Assembly: GCA_949296645.1 (NCBI GenBank)
Contig: CASFPH010000021.1
Location: forward strand, 1-36,129
DNA length: 36,129 bases
Direction of reading: 5' to 3'
DNA from: an uncultured Bacteroidales bacterium
GTDB taxonomy: Bacteria; Bacteroidota; Bacteroidia; Bacteroidales; UBA932
Below the pieces are notes generated by a model, which was not told the DNA's origin, did no database searches, and saw only the letters and a program-made list of their open reading frames with translations. Each line of letters starts with the position of its first letter. The stretch's first letter is position 1. The translations under genes and the position numbers were made by a program. This document shows positions 8,171-17,657 of this stretch, in pieces.

Positions 8171-8197
8171 TAGTATTATATTAAAAACAGCTATATT

Positions 8198-9862
8198 ATG
8201 GAACAGAAATATATTGAAACCGCCAGGACATGGATGTCCGCGAGTTTTGACGATGAAACCAGGAATGAGGTAAAGGCAATGATGGAAGGCGATCCCTCGG
8301 CTCTGGAAGATGCGTTCTATAGGAATCTGGAGTTCGGTACGGGAGGATTACGCGGAGTGATGGGCGTCGGTACCAACAGAATGAACCGGTATGTGGTTGG
8401 AATGGCTACTCAGGGTTTTGCGAATTATATAAAAACTTCGTTTTCCGGATCCGGTCGTGAGCTTTCGGTAGCGGTTTCGCATGACAGCAGAAATCACAGC
8501 CGTGAATTTGCCAAGATTACCGCAGACGTGTTTGCAGCGAACGGATTTACGGTGTATCTTTTCGAGGATTTAAGACCGACTCCGGTGTTGAGTTTCGCCA
8601 TACGTCATCTGAAATGTCTTGCCGGTGTAATGGTGACAGCATCGCACAATCCGAAGGAATACAACGGATACAAGGCCTATTGGGAAGACGGGGCTCAGAT
8701 AACCTCTCCGCATGACAAGAATATAATCGCCGAAGTGAACAGAATATCCGATCCTTCGATGGTAAGGTTCAGCGGAGGCAGCGGCAAGGTCGTTATCATC
8801 GGCAAGGAGGTCGATGATGCCTACCTGGATTCAATTCTTTCGCTCATGTTGTCGCCTGATTCCGTGAAAAGACACGGTGACATGAAGATAGTTTATTCAC
8901 CGCTTCACGGTACCGGAATAACAATGGTGCCGAAGGCTTTGGACAGGCTCGATTTCAGGAATGTCATATGCCAGCCAGAGCAGTCGGTGCCTGACGGTAA
9001 TTTCCCTACGGTAGAGTCTCCGAATCCGGAGGAACGTTCAGCCATGAAAATGTCAGTGGAACTTGCGGAAAAGACGGGAGCCGATCTGGTAATGGCTACT
9101 GATCCGGATGCAGACAGGCTTGGTATAGCGGTAAGGGACGATTCCGGAAAGATTGTGCTTCTGAACGGGAACCAGACGGCTTCCATACTGACGTATTACC
9201 TGTTGAGGCGCTGGGCCGATCTGGGCAGGCTGTCCGATAGGACTTACATGGTGAAGACCATAGTTACATCCGAACTGCTTGCTGCAATTGCCGATTCTTT
9301 CGGCGTGAAGATGTTCAATGTGCTGACCGGTTTCAAGTATATAGCCGAAGTGGTGAGGGAAAACGAGGGTAAGATGACTTTCATAGGCGGAGGAGAAGAA
9401 AGTTACGGATATAATGCAGGCGAGTTTGTCAGGGACAAGGATGCGGTTGTCGCATGTTCGCTTTTTGCGGAATGTGCGGCCTGGGCGGCAGATAACGGAT
9501 TGTCCGTATACGGTCTTCTTCAGGAAATATATGAAAAATACGGTTATTATAAGGAGGCGCTTGTTTCATTGACGAAGAAGGGCAAGTCTGGAGTTGAGGA
9601 AATAGCGTCCATGATGTCAGGATATCGCAGCAATCCTCCTGCTTCTCTTGCAGGTTCACCTGTTGTCAAGATGGTCGATTATGAGGATTGTGAAAAGACA
9701 GGGCTTCCGAAGTCCAATGTCCTGCAATTCTTCAGTGAAGACGGTTCTGTCGTTTCGATGCGACCTTCAGGTACCGAGCCTAAGATAAAATTCTATTTCG
9801 GTGTCAAGGGAAACGATTGTGACGCAAGGCTGGAAGCGTTGAAAGCTCAGTTCAGGGATTAG
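8198..9862 (+). CDS. Phosphoglucomutase/phosphomannomutase (alpha-D-phosphohexomutase)
   Basis: The 554-residue enzyme has all phosphohexomutase landmarks: the phosphoserine loop TASHNPKEYNGYK with Ser149, the metal loop DPDADR (Asp302, Asp304, Asp306), the sugar-specificity loop GGGEESYGY (about residues 398-406), and the phosphate-binding RPSGTEPKIKFY near the C-terminus. It interconverts hexose 1-phosphate and 6-phosphate, linking glycolysis with nucleotide-sugar supply. Length fits the PGM2-like long form. A 3-bp gap to the GH3 gene suggests co-transcription. Whether glucose or mannose phosphate is preferred cannot be read with certainty. Confidence 0.95.
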   Translation: MEQKYIETARTWMSASFDDETRNEVKAMMEGDPSALEDAFYRNLEFGTGGLRGVMGVGTNRMNRYVVGMATQGFANYIKTSFSGSGRELSVAVSHDSRNHSREFAKITADVFAANGFTVYLFEDLRPTPVLSFAIRHLKCLAGVMVTASHNPKEYNGYKAYWEDGAQITSPHDKNIIAEVNRISDPSMVRFSGGSGKVVIIGKEVDDAYLDSILSLMLSPDSVKRHGDMKIVYSPLHGTGITMVPKALDRLDFRNVICQPEQSVPDGNFPTVESPNPEERSAMKMSVELAEKTGADLVMATDPDADRLGIAVRDDSGKIVLLNGNQTASILTYYLLRRWADLGRLSDRTYMVKTIVTSELLAAIADSFGVKMFNVLTGFKYIAEVVRENEGKMTFIGGGEESYGYNAGEFVRDKDAVVACSLFAECAAWAADNGLSVYGLLQEIYEKYGYYKEALVSLTKKGKSGVEEIASMMSGYRSNPPASLAGSPVVKMVDYEDCEKTGLPKSNVLQFFSEDGSVVSMRPSGTEPKIKFYFGVKGNDCDARLEALKAQFRD

Positions 9863-9865
9863 GAT

Positions 9866-12250
9866 ATGCCGATGCATAAAAACAGACTGGCGGTTTTCCT
9901 TACTACATTTTCGTTGGTGTTGCCTTGTATCTCCCCGTTGTGGGGAAGTTCGGGTTGCCATGCCGCTTACACGGACAGGCATGTTTTGGCTGATTCCATC
10001 CTTTCGTCCATGTCTCTGAAGGAAAAGGTTGCTCAGCTCATGATTGTAGAGTATTCTGGCAGAATGGGTGTACGTGACCGCAATGAAGTGGAGAAAATGG
10101 TAAGGGAGGGGGTCGGGGGCCTCATTGTCATGGCGGACAGCCTGGCTTCCTACCGGGATTTTACTTCACGTCTGAAGGGTATGGCTGAAATCCCGTTATG
10201 GATCAGTATTGACGGGGAATGGGGGCCTGCCATGAGGTTTTCCGAAATAGAACCTTTTCCGAAACAGATGCAGCTCGGTGCCCTTGATTCCGATTCGCTT
10301 GTATTCGTAATGGGCCGTGAGGTGGGGAAACAGTGCAGGGCTTTGGGGATTTCAGTCAATTTTGTACCTGACGTAGACATAAACAACAACCCTGACAATC
10401 CTGTTATCAATCTGAGGTCTTTCGGGGACGACAGAGAGAAGGTTGCGGCCTATGGAGCGGCTTATTTCCGGGGACTATCGTCTGCCGGTGTGGCTGGAAG
10501 TGCAAAGCATTTTCCAGGACACGGTGACACCGAGGTTGATTCGCACCATGATCTGCCGAATCTGGATTTTGACAGGAAAAGGCTTGATTCTCTTGAACTG
10601 TATCCTTTCAGGAGGCTGATCGGCGAGGGGGTGGATATGGTTATGGTAGGGCATCTGAATGTTCCGGCAATAGACAGTTCCGGCTATCCGGCTTCGCTTT
10701 CAGAACGGGTTATAAAAGATCTTCTTAAGGACGAATTGGGTTTTAAGGGTATTGTGATTACCGATGCACTCAACATGAAGGGAGTAGCTGCCGTGGCCGG
10801 GGATGACCACAACGGTCTTCCTGGTGAATATGTGCCTGTCGAAGCTTTCAAGGCAGGTTGTGATGTCCTTCTTATGCCGGAACATCCCGTAAGGTCGCTG
10901 AACATTATGACGAGAGCTTTTGAAAACGGCACTCTCGATGTCCGGGATCTTGATGCAAGATGCCGGAAGGTACTTCTTAAAAAGATGGAACTCGGATTGC
11001 TGTCTGGTTCTGCCGAAGGCTCTGTCGCTGATGGATATGCTGTTGGAGGATCTTTTGTCGGCGGCAGTCGTGCCGTAAAGGATAAGGCGCCCGAATATGA
11101 CTTTTCGTCGGATCATCTGCCTCTTGTCGGAGAACTTTCAGCTTCTTCGATTACTCTGATCAGGAATGAAGACGGCTTCCTTCCGCTTCCTGTTTCTTCG
11201 GACATGAAAATCGCCTGTATCGGCCTCGGTGCTGAACTTTCGGGCGATGTATTCGCTGAAGTCCTAAAGCGCTATGCGGCAGTAGACACTTTCTGTTTCA
11301 GAAATGATTTTACAGTCGAAGACATGCAGGTCTATGCGGATTCACTTCGTACTTATGACAGTTACATCATAGCGATACACAATACGGATGCAAGGCCTCA
11401 GATGAATTTCGGGCTGGATTCGCTGAAGATGGAGTTCGTGTATTCACTTGCATCCGTGAAACCCTCGGCGCTGGTGTTTTTCGGTTCTCCCTATGCTGTC
11501 AATGTAATGGGCGGACTTGACAGCTTCAAGGCTGTGGCAATTGCCTATTCGTTTACCGGGGCCAACAATTATATGGCTGCACAGATGTTGTTCGGTGGAT
11601 TGCCTTTCAAAGGAGTTCTGCCGGTTTCACTGGATGGTTATGAACGCGGTTTTTCGGTACGTCAGCCGGAGCGTCGGACAATATGTTACGAGTATTCGGG
11701 TTCCGGCAGGTTTTTCGATTTCAGGGACGGTGTAATTGCCGGACCTGTAATTCCTGGTGAGGGCTCTATATATGACGTGTTCGAATGCGGGAAGTCTTCA
11801 GCAGTCTTTTCGCTGCTGCCTGCACTCATGGAACTGGTGGAGGAAGGGCGTGTGAAATTGTCTTCGCCTGTGCCTTCTCAGGATGGAAAACGTGTTTCCG
11901 ATCTTGTTACGGAATATTCTGAATATGATTATCTTCATGAGATGCTGCTCGGCTTTTTCGGCAATGAGATGATACTTTCCTCTTTTTGTAACGGTCTTTA
12001 TTCCGATATGGGTATGGTATCCACAAGGTATGAGAAGGGCAAGGTCTTTACGACTGTCAATGATCTGTGCAAATTCGCTTCCATGCTCGACGGTTTTGCA
12101 GGGGGAATGCCAGGCAGGTACGGTGGAAAGGTTTTCTTTTCGGCACAGGATGCCCGGATGCTGAGAACGTTGGCGTCGTTTTATATGGATTCGGATTCCG
12201 AGTGCGGTCTTATGAAAGTATTTTTGAGAAAATGGAGATTGAACAACTGA
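9866..12250 (+). CDS. Exported GH3 (NagZ-like) glycosidase with truncated, probably inactive serine-hydrolase tail
   Basis: A signal peptide (residues 1 to about 34) precedes a GH3 catalytic domain with KHFPGHGDT then DSH (residues 214-227; His227 is the likely acid/base) and the nucleophile motif ITDALNMKG with Asp300. This pattern is that of NagZ-type beta-N-acetylhexosaminidases, which act on peptidoglycan or glycan fragments. A GH3 C-terminal domain spans about 400-620. Bacteroidota homologues often run to about 1000 residues by carrying a class C beta-lactamase-like domain. Here only about 165 residues of it remain (about 630-794). The segment YDVFECGK aligns with the usual Tyr-Asp-x-x-Ser-x-x-Lys, placing Glu640 where the nucleophilic Ser should be; a YSDMGM motif (near 712) survives. 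A second ATG at 9872 is an alternative start. Confidence 0.88.
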   Translation: MPMHKNRLAVFLTTFSLVLPCISPLWGSSGCHAAYTDRHVLADSILSSMSLKEKVAQLMIVEYSGRMGVRDRNEVEKMVREGVGGLIVMADSLASYRDFTSRLKGMAEIPLWISIDGEWGPAMRFSEIEPFPKQMQLGALDSDSLVFVMGREVGKQCRALGISVNFVPDVDINNNPDNPVINLRSFGDDREKVAAYGAAYFRGLSSAGVAGSAKHFPGHGDTEVDSHHDLPNLDFDRKRLDSLELYPFRRLIGEGVDMVMVGHLNVPAIDSSGYPASLSERVIKDLLKDELGFKGIVITDALNMKGVAAVAGDDHNGLPGEYVPVEAFKAGCDVLLMPEHPVRSLNIMTRAFENGTLDVRDLDARCRKVLLKKMELGLLSGSAEGSVADGYAVGGSFVGGSRAVKDKAPEYDFSSDHLPLVGELSASSITLIRNEDGFLPLPVSSDMKIACIGLGAELSGDVFAEVLKRYAAVDTFCFRNDFTVEDMQVYADSLRTYDSYIIAIHNTDARPQMNFGLDSLKMEFVYSLASVKPSALVFFGSPYAVNVMGGLDSFKAVAIAYSFTGANNYMAAQMLFGGLPFKGVLPVSLDGYERGFSVRQPERRTICYEYSGSGRFFDFRDGVIAGPVIPGEGSIYDVFECGKSSAVFSLLPALMELVEEGRVKLSSPVPSQDGKRVSDLVTEYSEYDYLHEMLLGFFGNEMILSSFCNGLYSDMGMVSTRYEKGKVFTTVNDLCKFASMLDGFAGGMPGRYGGKVFFSAQDARMLRTLASFYMDSDSECGLMKVFLRKWRLNN

Positions 12251-12269
12251 TTTAATATTGTATTATTAT

Positions 12270-12845
12270 ATGGCGGTTCGTAAAACAGGATTGAATGAGG
12301 CTATACGGAATGGCGATGTTACGGCTTTCGAGTTCTTTTTCAGAGCTGAATACGATAATGTCGTGCATTTTCTGATGAGGTATGTGAAGGATATTTTGAT
12401 GGCGCAGGATATAGCTCAGGATTCTTTTATCGTTTTGTGGCAGAATCGGGAAAAAATAAAAGTTGCTGAAAATTTAAGGGCTTATGTGTTTACAATTGCA
12501 AAGAACAGGGCTATTAATGAGATGGCTTTGAAAATAAACAAATCGAGGTCAGATATTGAAAGAAAGGAAGTCCGGCTTTTTATAGATGCTCTTTCAAGTG
12601 AATATGTTTCATCGTCAATTGAATCTTTGGAAATAACTTCATTGATTTCCAAAGTTTATTCTGACCTTTCCGACAATGTTCTGGAAAGTTTTATAATGAA
12701 CAGGGAAAAAGGCTATACGTATCGTGAGATTGCGGAAAGGAAAGGGGTGTCTCAGAAAGTCGTGGAATATCATATAAAAGTGGCTCTTGGCAATTTGAGG
12801 AAAAAACTTAAAGACTATATGCTTATATTGTTGCCTTTTTTTTAG
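12270..12845 (+). CDS. RNA polymerase ECF sigma factor, FecI-like
   Basis: With the ATG at 12270 the product is 191 residues; an in-frame TTG four codons earlier is less likely. Region 2 lies at about residues 17-85 (LNEAIRNGDVTAFEFFF to the QDIAQDSFIVLW stretch and the AKNRAINE helix). Region 4 with its helix-turn-helix is near 145-180 (YTYREIAERKGVSQKVVEYH). This is the Bacteroidetes-expansion type of sigma-70 ECF factor that recruits polymerase to SusC/SusD promoters. FecR follows 47 bp later and an STN-bearing SusC after that, the standard order for a trans-envelope signalling unit in which substrate binding at SusC frees the sigma factor. The gene starts 19 bp after the GH3 stop. Confidence 0.95.
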   Translation: MAVRKTGLNEAIRNGDVTAFEFFFRAEYDNVVHFLMRYVKDILMAQDIAQDSFIVLWQNREKIKVAENLRAYVFTIAKNRAINEMALKINKSRSDIERKEVRLFIDALSSEYVSSSIESLEITSLISKVYSDLSDNVLESFIMNREKGYTYREIAERKGVSQKVVEYHIKVALGNLRKKLKDYMLILLPFF

Positions 12846-12892
12846 GGTAAATGAATTATGGTAATGTATAATAAATAATAAAGATATCTATT

Positions 12893-13942
12893 ATGGAAGA
12901 GAGCAGATTGTCAGAATATATGGAAGGTAAACTTAAAGGCAAGGAACTTGAAGACTTCCTTAATGAACTCGAAGAAAATGAAGAATTGAGGAAGGAGTTT
13001 TATCAAAAGTATTCGAAAGATACTTTAGCATCAATGCCCAATTCATTTTCCGACAGTTCCGTATTCTCGAAAAGAATATTGCCGTATATGCATAAACATG
13101 AATATGGCAGAACTGGAAAACAGACGGCTTTCTACAGATTTTTCCGGGTCGCTGTTGCTGTTGCCGCCTCCCTGTTCATCCCTTTACTGGCATATAATGT
13201 CTATCAACTGTATGATCACTTTAATTTGCACAAGGATATAGCAGTGATGGCCGAAGAGCAGATTTCATATAATTTACCTCATATGGATACGTCTGCCATG
13301 CTCAAGTATAGTGTAAATCCGGGAGTCAAAGGGTTTGTGAGTCTGCCTGACGGGTCCAAGGTATGGCTTAACAGCAATTCTGAAATATCCTTTCCTGCAG
13401 AATTCGATTCTACAGCAAGGAACGTATCCCTGAAAGGGGAGGCTTTTTTCGATGTCATATCGGATAAGAGCAGACCGATGTTCATATTATGCAAGAATGA
13501 TGTCTTTGTTAAGGTTACCGGTACGAAATTCAATCTTACTTCATACGATAATGACAGTGATATCAAGTTGTTGCTTGTTTCCGGCAATGTGAATCTTATC
13601 GACAGGGCAAATGGACGTACTTTTCCTGTAAAACCGTCGGAACAGATTGTAGTCTTCGACAGTAAAATGGAAAAACCGTACAAGGTGCTGCCGGATATAA
13701 AATCCAAGACAGCCTGGAAAGACGGATATCTTATTTTCGATAATACACCGATGACGGAAGTTGTAAAACGTCTCGAACGATGGTATGGTGTGACTGTGAT
13801 TCTGAAAAATGAAGAAATATCCGATTACAGTTTTACTGCGACTTTCAAGTCCGAGTCAATTTTCAGGGTTCTGGAAATATTGTATAAGTCTTCAAATATA
13901 AAATACGAGGTAAATGACAATGTAGTGATACTGGACCTCTAA
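12893..13942 (+). CDS. FecR family anti-sigma factor
   Basis: The 349-residue protein has a cytoplasmic N-terminal part (residues 1-80) that should bind the sigma factor and a single membrane helix at about 84-103. A periplasmic FecR domain follows at about 140-240 (LPDGSKVWLNSNSEISFP, then VSLKGEAFFDV and VKVTGTKFNL), and a DUF4974 domain ends the protein at about 270-347 (FDNTPMTEVVKRLERWYGV). FecR proteins hold the ECF sigma factor until the STN domain of the cognate TonB-dependent transporter signals. Immediate neighbours are exactly those partners. Length and domain order are normal. Confidence 0.95.
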   Translation: MEESRLSEYMEGKLKGKELEDFLNELEENEELRKEFYQKYSKDTLASMPNSFSDSSVFSKRILPYMHKHEYGRTGKQTAFYRFFRVAVAVAASLFIPLLAYNVYQLYDHFNLHKDIAVMAEEQISYNLPHMDTSAMLKYSVNPGVKGFVSLPDGSKVWLNSNSEISFPAEFDSTARNVSLKGEAFFDVISDKSRPMFILCKNDVFVKVTGTKFNLTSYDNDSDIKLLLVSGNVNLIDRANGRTFPVKPSEQIVVFDSKMEKPYKVLPDIKSKTAWKDGYLIFDNTPMTEVVKRLERWYGVTVILKNEEISDYSFTATFKSESIFRVLEILYKSSNIKYEVNDNVVILDL

Positions 13943-14012
13943 AATTTTTGAGGTAAAACGAAGATTAAACATGTATACATAGTATAGACAACTAACAAAA
14001 ACTTAACTTACC
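13943..14012 (+). promoter_or_regulatory. Leader of the SusC operon with perfect palindrome ATGTATACAT
   Basis: The 70-bp gap between fecR and susC holds a perfect 10-bp palindrome at 13971-13980 and an A-rich stretch before the ATG. This is where a promoter for the ECF sigma factor would be expected. No known -35/-10 pair can be assigned from one site, so the regulatory role is inferred from position. Confidence 0.3.
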
Positions 14013-17000
14013 ATGTTTAATCTTGAAAAATCAGTTGCAAGAGCTTTCTTGTTGGCGGTAATGCTGGTACTGGTATTGCCATTCAACATGAGAGCGGAAA
14101 CCATCCGTTCCGGTAAAATACGCCAGGCGGATATTGTCTCAATTAATTTTACGGATACAAAACTTAGAGATGTATTGAAAGAATTGCAGTCGCAGACTGA
14201 CTTTACTTTTGTATACAACAACTCTCTGGTGAATGTAAATCAGCTGGTATCTATCAATGAACAGAATGCCAGGCTTGATGATGTTCTGGACAAATTGTTT
14301 TTACCATTGGAAATAGAATATGAGGTGGTAGAATCCCAGATCATTGTTTCCCCAAAGAAAACTATTGAGGACAGACAGGTTTCTCATGACGAAGTAAAAG
14401 GTATAGTTCTGGATCAGGCTGGGATTCCGGTTCCGGGAGTTACTGTTCTTGTGAAGGGAACCAAAAATGTAGCTGTTACGGATTCTGACGGACGTTTTCA
14501 GTTCAAATCATTATCTAAAGATGCCAAACTGGTCTTTTCTTCAATAGGTTTCAGGGAAAAGGAAATATCTCTTAACGGTGCCTCCAATATTTCAGTTTCA
14601 CTTGAGGAGGAGGCTGAAACACTGGAAAACGTAGTCATAACCGGATTCCAGAATATCAAGAAATCAAATTTTACCGGTTCTTCAGTGAAGGTCAACAGTG
14701 AGAACCTTGAACTTAAGGGTACAAGTGATCTCAGCAGAATGCTTGAAGGAAAAGTTGCAGGAGTTTCGATCCAGAACGTATCCGGTACATTCGGTGCCGC
14801 TCCTAAGGTGAGAGTCAGGGGTGCAACGTCAATAAACGGTGAGAACAAGCCCCTGTGGGTAATCGACGGTGTCGTTCAGGAAGATGTAGTAAACATTTCC
14901 AATGACCAGCTGACAAGCGGTGACCCGTCTACACTGCTCGGTTCTTCTGTGGCCGGGTTGAACTCGAACGATATCGAAAGCATCGACGTGCTGAAGGATG
15001 CTTCCGCAACGGCATTGTATGGTGCAAGGGCTATGAACGGTGTGATAGTGGTTACCACAAAACGTGGAAAACAGGGACGCCCGATAGTAAATTATACCGG
15101 TAATTTCTCAATGCAGTTGAAACCGACCTATGGCAGTTATGACATCATGAATTCAATGGACCAGATGTCCGTGTATGCTGAACTTGAAAGAAAAGGATAT
15201 CTGGATGCAGGAATAGTGAACTGGTCGAGTTCAGGTATTTACGGAAAGATGTATAATCTTATCAATGAATACAACGAGAGTGACGGCAAGTTCGGACTTG
15301 AAAATACCGTTGAGGCAAGACGCAATTTCCTAATGAAATACGCTCAGAAAAATACCGACTGGTTTGATGTGCTGTTCAGAAATTCCCTGATTCAGGAACA
15401 TTCACTCAGTATTTCCGCAGGAGGTGAAAAGAGCCGTACATATGCATCTGTCAGCTATCTTAATGATGAAGGATGGACTGTGGGTGACAATGTCAACCGT
15501 TATACTGCAAACGTAAGGAATGACTATAATGTCTATGATGCCTTGAAAATAGGACTTCAGGTTGTAGGGTCGGTAAGGCAGCAGAAAGCTCCGGGCAGTT
15601 TGTCCAGAAGAAGCAATACGGTAGAAGGCAGTTATGACAGGGATTTCGATATCAACCCTTACAGTTATGCTCTCAACACCAGCCGTGCGATGGTGCCTTA
15701 TGATGAAAACGGCAACCTTGAGTATTACACAATGAATTATGCTCCTTTCAATATTCTTAATGAATTGGAAAACAACAGTATCAGCCTCAATATGGTGGAC
15801 TTGAAGGCTCAGGTGGATCTGAACTGGAACATTTTCAAGTTCCTCAGGTGGGATTTTACAGGTGCAATGAGGTATGTAAAGTCGGAGCGTGAACATGAAA
15901 TCAAGGAGAATTCCAATATGGCCGAAGCTTACAGGGCTGCCGGAAACTCTACTATAAGAGAGAAAAACAAATTCCTGTACAAGGATCCGGACAATCCAAA
16001 TGCCGAACCTATAGTGGTTCTTCCTTATGGTGGTTTCTACAACCGGGATGAGGATCATCTTGTAAGTTATGACTTCAGAAACAGTTTGTCTTTCAGTAAG
16101 GAATTCGGAAGACATTCGATCAATGCACTTGTCGGCCAGCAGGTGAAATATGCCGACCGTCAGGAGTACAATATGACAGGATACGGTTATCAGTATGAGC
16201 AGGGAGGTATTCCTTTCGTGGATTACAAGATTCTTAAGCAGATGATAGAAAGCAATTTCAATTATTACGGTATGGGTGAAACCAGAGACAGGTTTGCGGC
16301 TTTCTATGCAAATGCGGATTATTCGTTCGATGAACGTTATGTGATATCCGGTACTGTCAGGTATGACGGTTCGAACGGATTGGGAAAGAGCCGTTCAGCA
16401 AGATGGCTTCCTACATGGAATGTCAGTGCCAAGTGGAATACCAAGGAAGAAAAATTCCTTCAGAACCAGGACTGGCTTGATTACCTTTCTTTAAGGGCCA
16501 GTTATGGTCTTACGGCTTCAATCCCTCCTGCAGCTAATGCATCTGCAGTATTCTATAATGAGAGTACGAACAGACCTTATATGAGTGAAATTGAATCCGT
16601 AATAGTTTTGTCAAGTCTTGAAAACAGCGAACTTACATGGGAAAAAGGTTATCTGATGAACTTCGGTCTTGATTTCTCCATTTTCAAGAGAAGATTCGAT
16701 CTTACCGTAGATTTCTGGAAACGTAACAGTTTCGACCTTATCAGTGTTTTCAGGACTTCCGGAATCGGAGGTGAAGTCAATAAACTGGCAAACTATGCTG
16801 ATATGAGTTCTCATGGAGTGGATCTTGGAATGGGTATAATACCTGTGAGAGCCGGTGATTTTGAATGGAAAATGAACATAACCTATGGTTTGAGCAAGAA
16901 CACGATTACTAATGCAAAGAACCGGCCAAGCATATTTGATGTTGTAAATCCGAACGGAGGCAATGTGGAAGGTTATCCTGTAAGAAGTTTGTTCTCGATA

Positions 17001-17645
17001 GTATACAAGGGACTCGATCCTGAAACCGGTATCCCTTCTTTTGTAGATCATACCGGAAATATCAGCAATAATGTCTATATGCAGAGTACGAATATAGATA
17101 ATCTCAAGTACGAAGGATCTGTAGAACCGACATATGTAGGTGGCATATCAAATAATTTTACTTACAAGAATCTGACTCTAAATGTGTTCTTTACGTTCCA
17201 GGGTGGTAACGTGATAAGACTGAACCCGGTATTCAAGACAAGATATTCCGACCTTGACGCAATGCCAAATGCATTCTATGACAGATGGACCATGACGGGT
17301 GATGAAAAGGTTACAAACGTACCTTCGATAGTGGATGCTTATGTAGAGTCTACTCAGCTTTCCGGAGTCTATCCTTACAATGCCTACAATTATTCTACTG
17401 AAAGAGTTGCCAAGGGTGATTTCATGAGATTGAAGAATGTTTCCATAACCTATTCTCTTCCAAGTGATGTCCTCAGAAAAATGAAGGTATTCAGCAAGAT
17501 GTCGTTTACGCTTGCGGCCAGCAACCTGTGTCTGCTGTATTCTGACAAGAAACTTTGCGGGCAGGATCCTGAATTCTTCAATACGGGTGGTGTTGCACAG
17601 CCTATACAGAAACAGATAACATTAGCATTAAATATAGGATTCTAA
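14013..17645 (+). CDS. SusC/RagA TonB-dependent outer-membrane transporter with STN domain
   Basis: The 1210-residue protein starts with a signal peptide (to about residue 29). An STN signalling domain follows at about 45-115 (INFTDTKLRDVLKELQSQ and FTFVYNNSLV), then a carboxypeptidase-regulatory-like beta-sandwich at about 127-205 (KGIVLDQAGIPVPGVTVLVKG). A TonB-box-like VVITGFQ near 207-213 leads into the plug, which contains the SusC signatures LWVIDGVVQED and ATALYGARAMNGVIVVTTKRG. A 22-strand barrel ends in the aromatic-terminated ITLALNIGF. The STN domain matches the adjacent sigma/FecR pair: ligand transport should induce the operon. SusD begins 12 bp downstream. No glycan-degrading gene is nearby, so peptide or another ligand is as likely as a polysaccharide. 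Confidence 0.96.
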   Translation: MFNLEKSVARAFLLAVMLVLVLPFNMRAETIRSGKIRQADIVSINFTDTKLRDVLKELQSQTDFTFVYNNSLVNVNQLVSINEQNARLDDVLDKLFLPLEIEYEVVESQIIVSPKKTIEDRQVSHDEVKGIVLDQAGIPVPGVTVLVKGTKNVAVTDSDGRFQFKSLSKDAKLVFSSIGFREKEISLNGASNISVSLEEEAETLENVVITGFQNIKKSNFTGSSVKVNSENLELKGTSDLSRMLEGKVAGVSIQNVSGTFGAAPKVRVRGATSINGENKPLWVIDGVVQEDVVNISNDQLTSGDPSTLLGSSVAGLNSNDIESIDVLKDASATALYGARAMNGVIVVTTKRGKQGRPIVNYTGNFSMQLKPTYGSYDIMNSMDQMSVYAELERKGYLDAGIVNWSSSGIYGKMYNLINEYNESDGKFGLENTVEARRNFLMKYAQKNTDWFDVLFRNSLIQEHSLSISAGGEKSRTYASVSYLNDEGWTVGDNVNRYTANVRNDYNVYDALKIGLQVVGSVRQQKAPGSLSRRSNTVEGSYDRDFDINPYSYALNTSRAMVPYDENGNLEYYTMNYAPFNILNELENNSISLNMVDLKAQVDLNWNIFKFLRWDFTGAMRYVKSEREHEIKENSNMAEAYRAAGNSTIREKNKFLYKDPDNPNAEPIVVLPYGGFYNRDEDHLVSYDFRNSLSFSKEFGRHSINALVGQQVKYADRQEYNMTGYGYQYEQGGIPFVDYKILKQMIESNFNYYGMGETRDRFAAFYANADYSFDERYVISGTVRYDGSNGLGKSRSARWLPTWNVSAKWNTKEEKFLQNQDWLDYLSLRASYGLTASIPPAANASAVFYNESTNRPYMSEIESVIVLSSLENSELTWEKGYLMNFGLDFSIFKRRFDLTVDFWKRNSFDLISVFRTSGIGGEVNKLANYADMSSHGVDLGMGIIPVRAGDFEWKMNITYGLSKNTITNAKNRPSIFDVVNPNGGNVEGYPVRSLFSIVYKGLDPETGIPSFVDHTGNISNNVYMQSTNIDNLKYEGSVEPTYVGGISNNFTYKNLTLNVFFTFQGGNVIRLNPVFKTRYSDLDAMPNAFYDRWTMTGDEKVTNVPSIVDAYVESTQLSGVYPYNAYNYSTERVAKGDFMRLKNVSITYSLPSDVLRKMKVFSKMSFTLAASNLCLLYSDKKLCGQDPEFFNTGGVAQPIQKQITLALNIGF

Positions 17646-17657
17646 AACAAACGGTCT

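Noticed and set aside
15402-16115. 237-residue antisense ORF inside susC
   Set aside because: It is a shadow of the clearly coding SusC strand and shows no domain, signal or start context.
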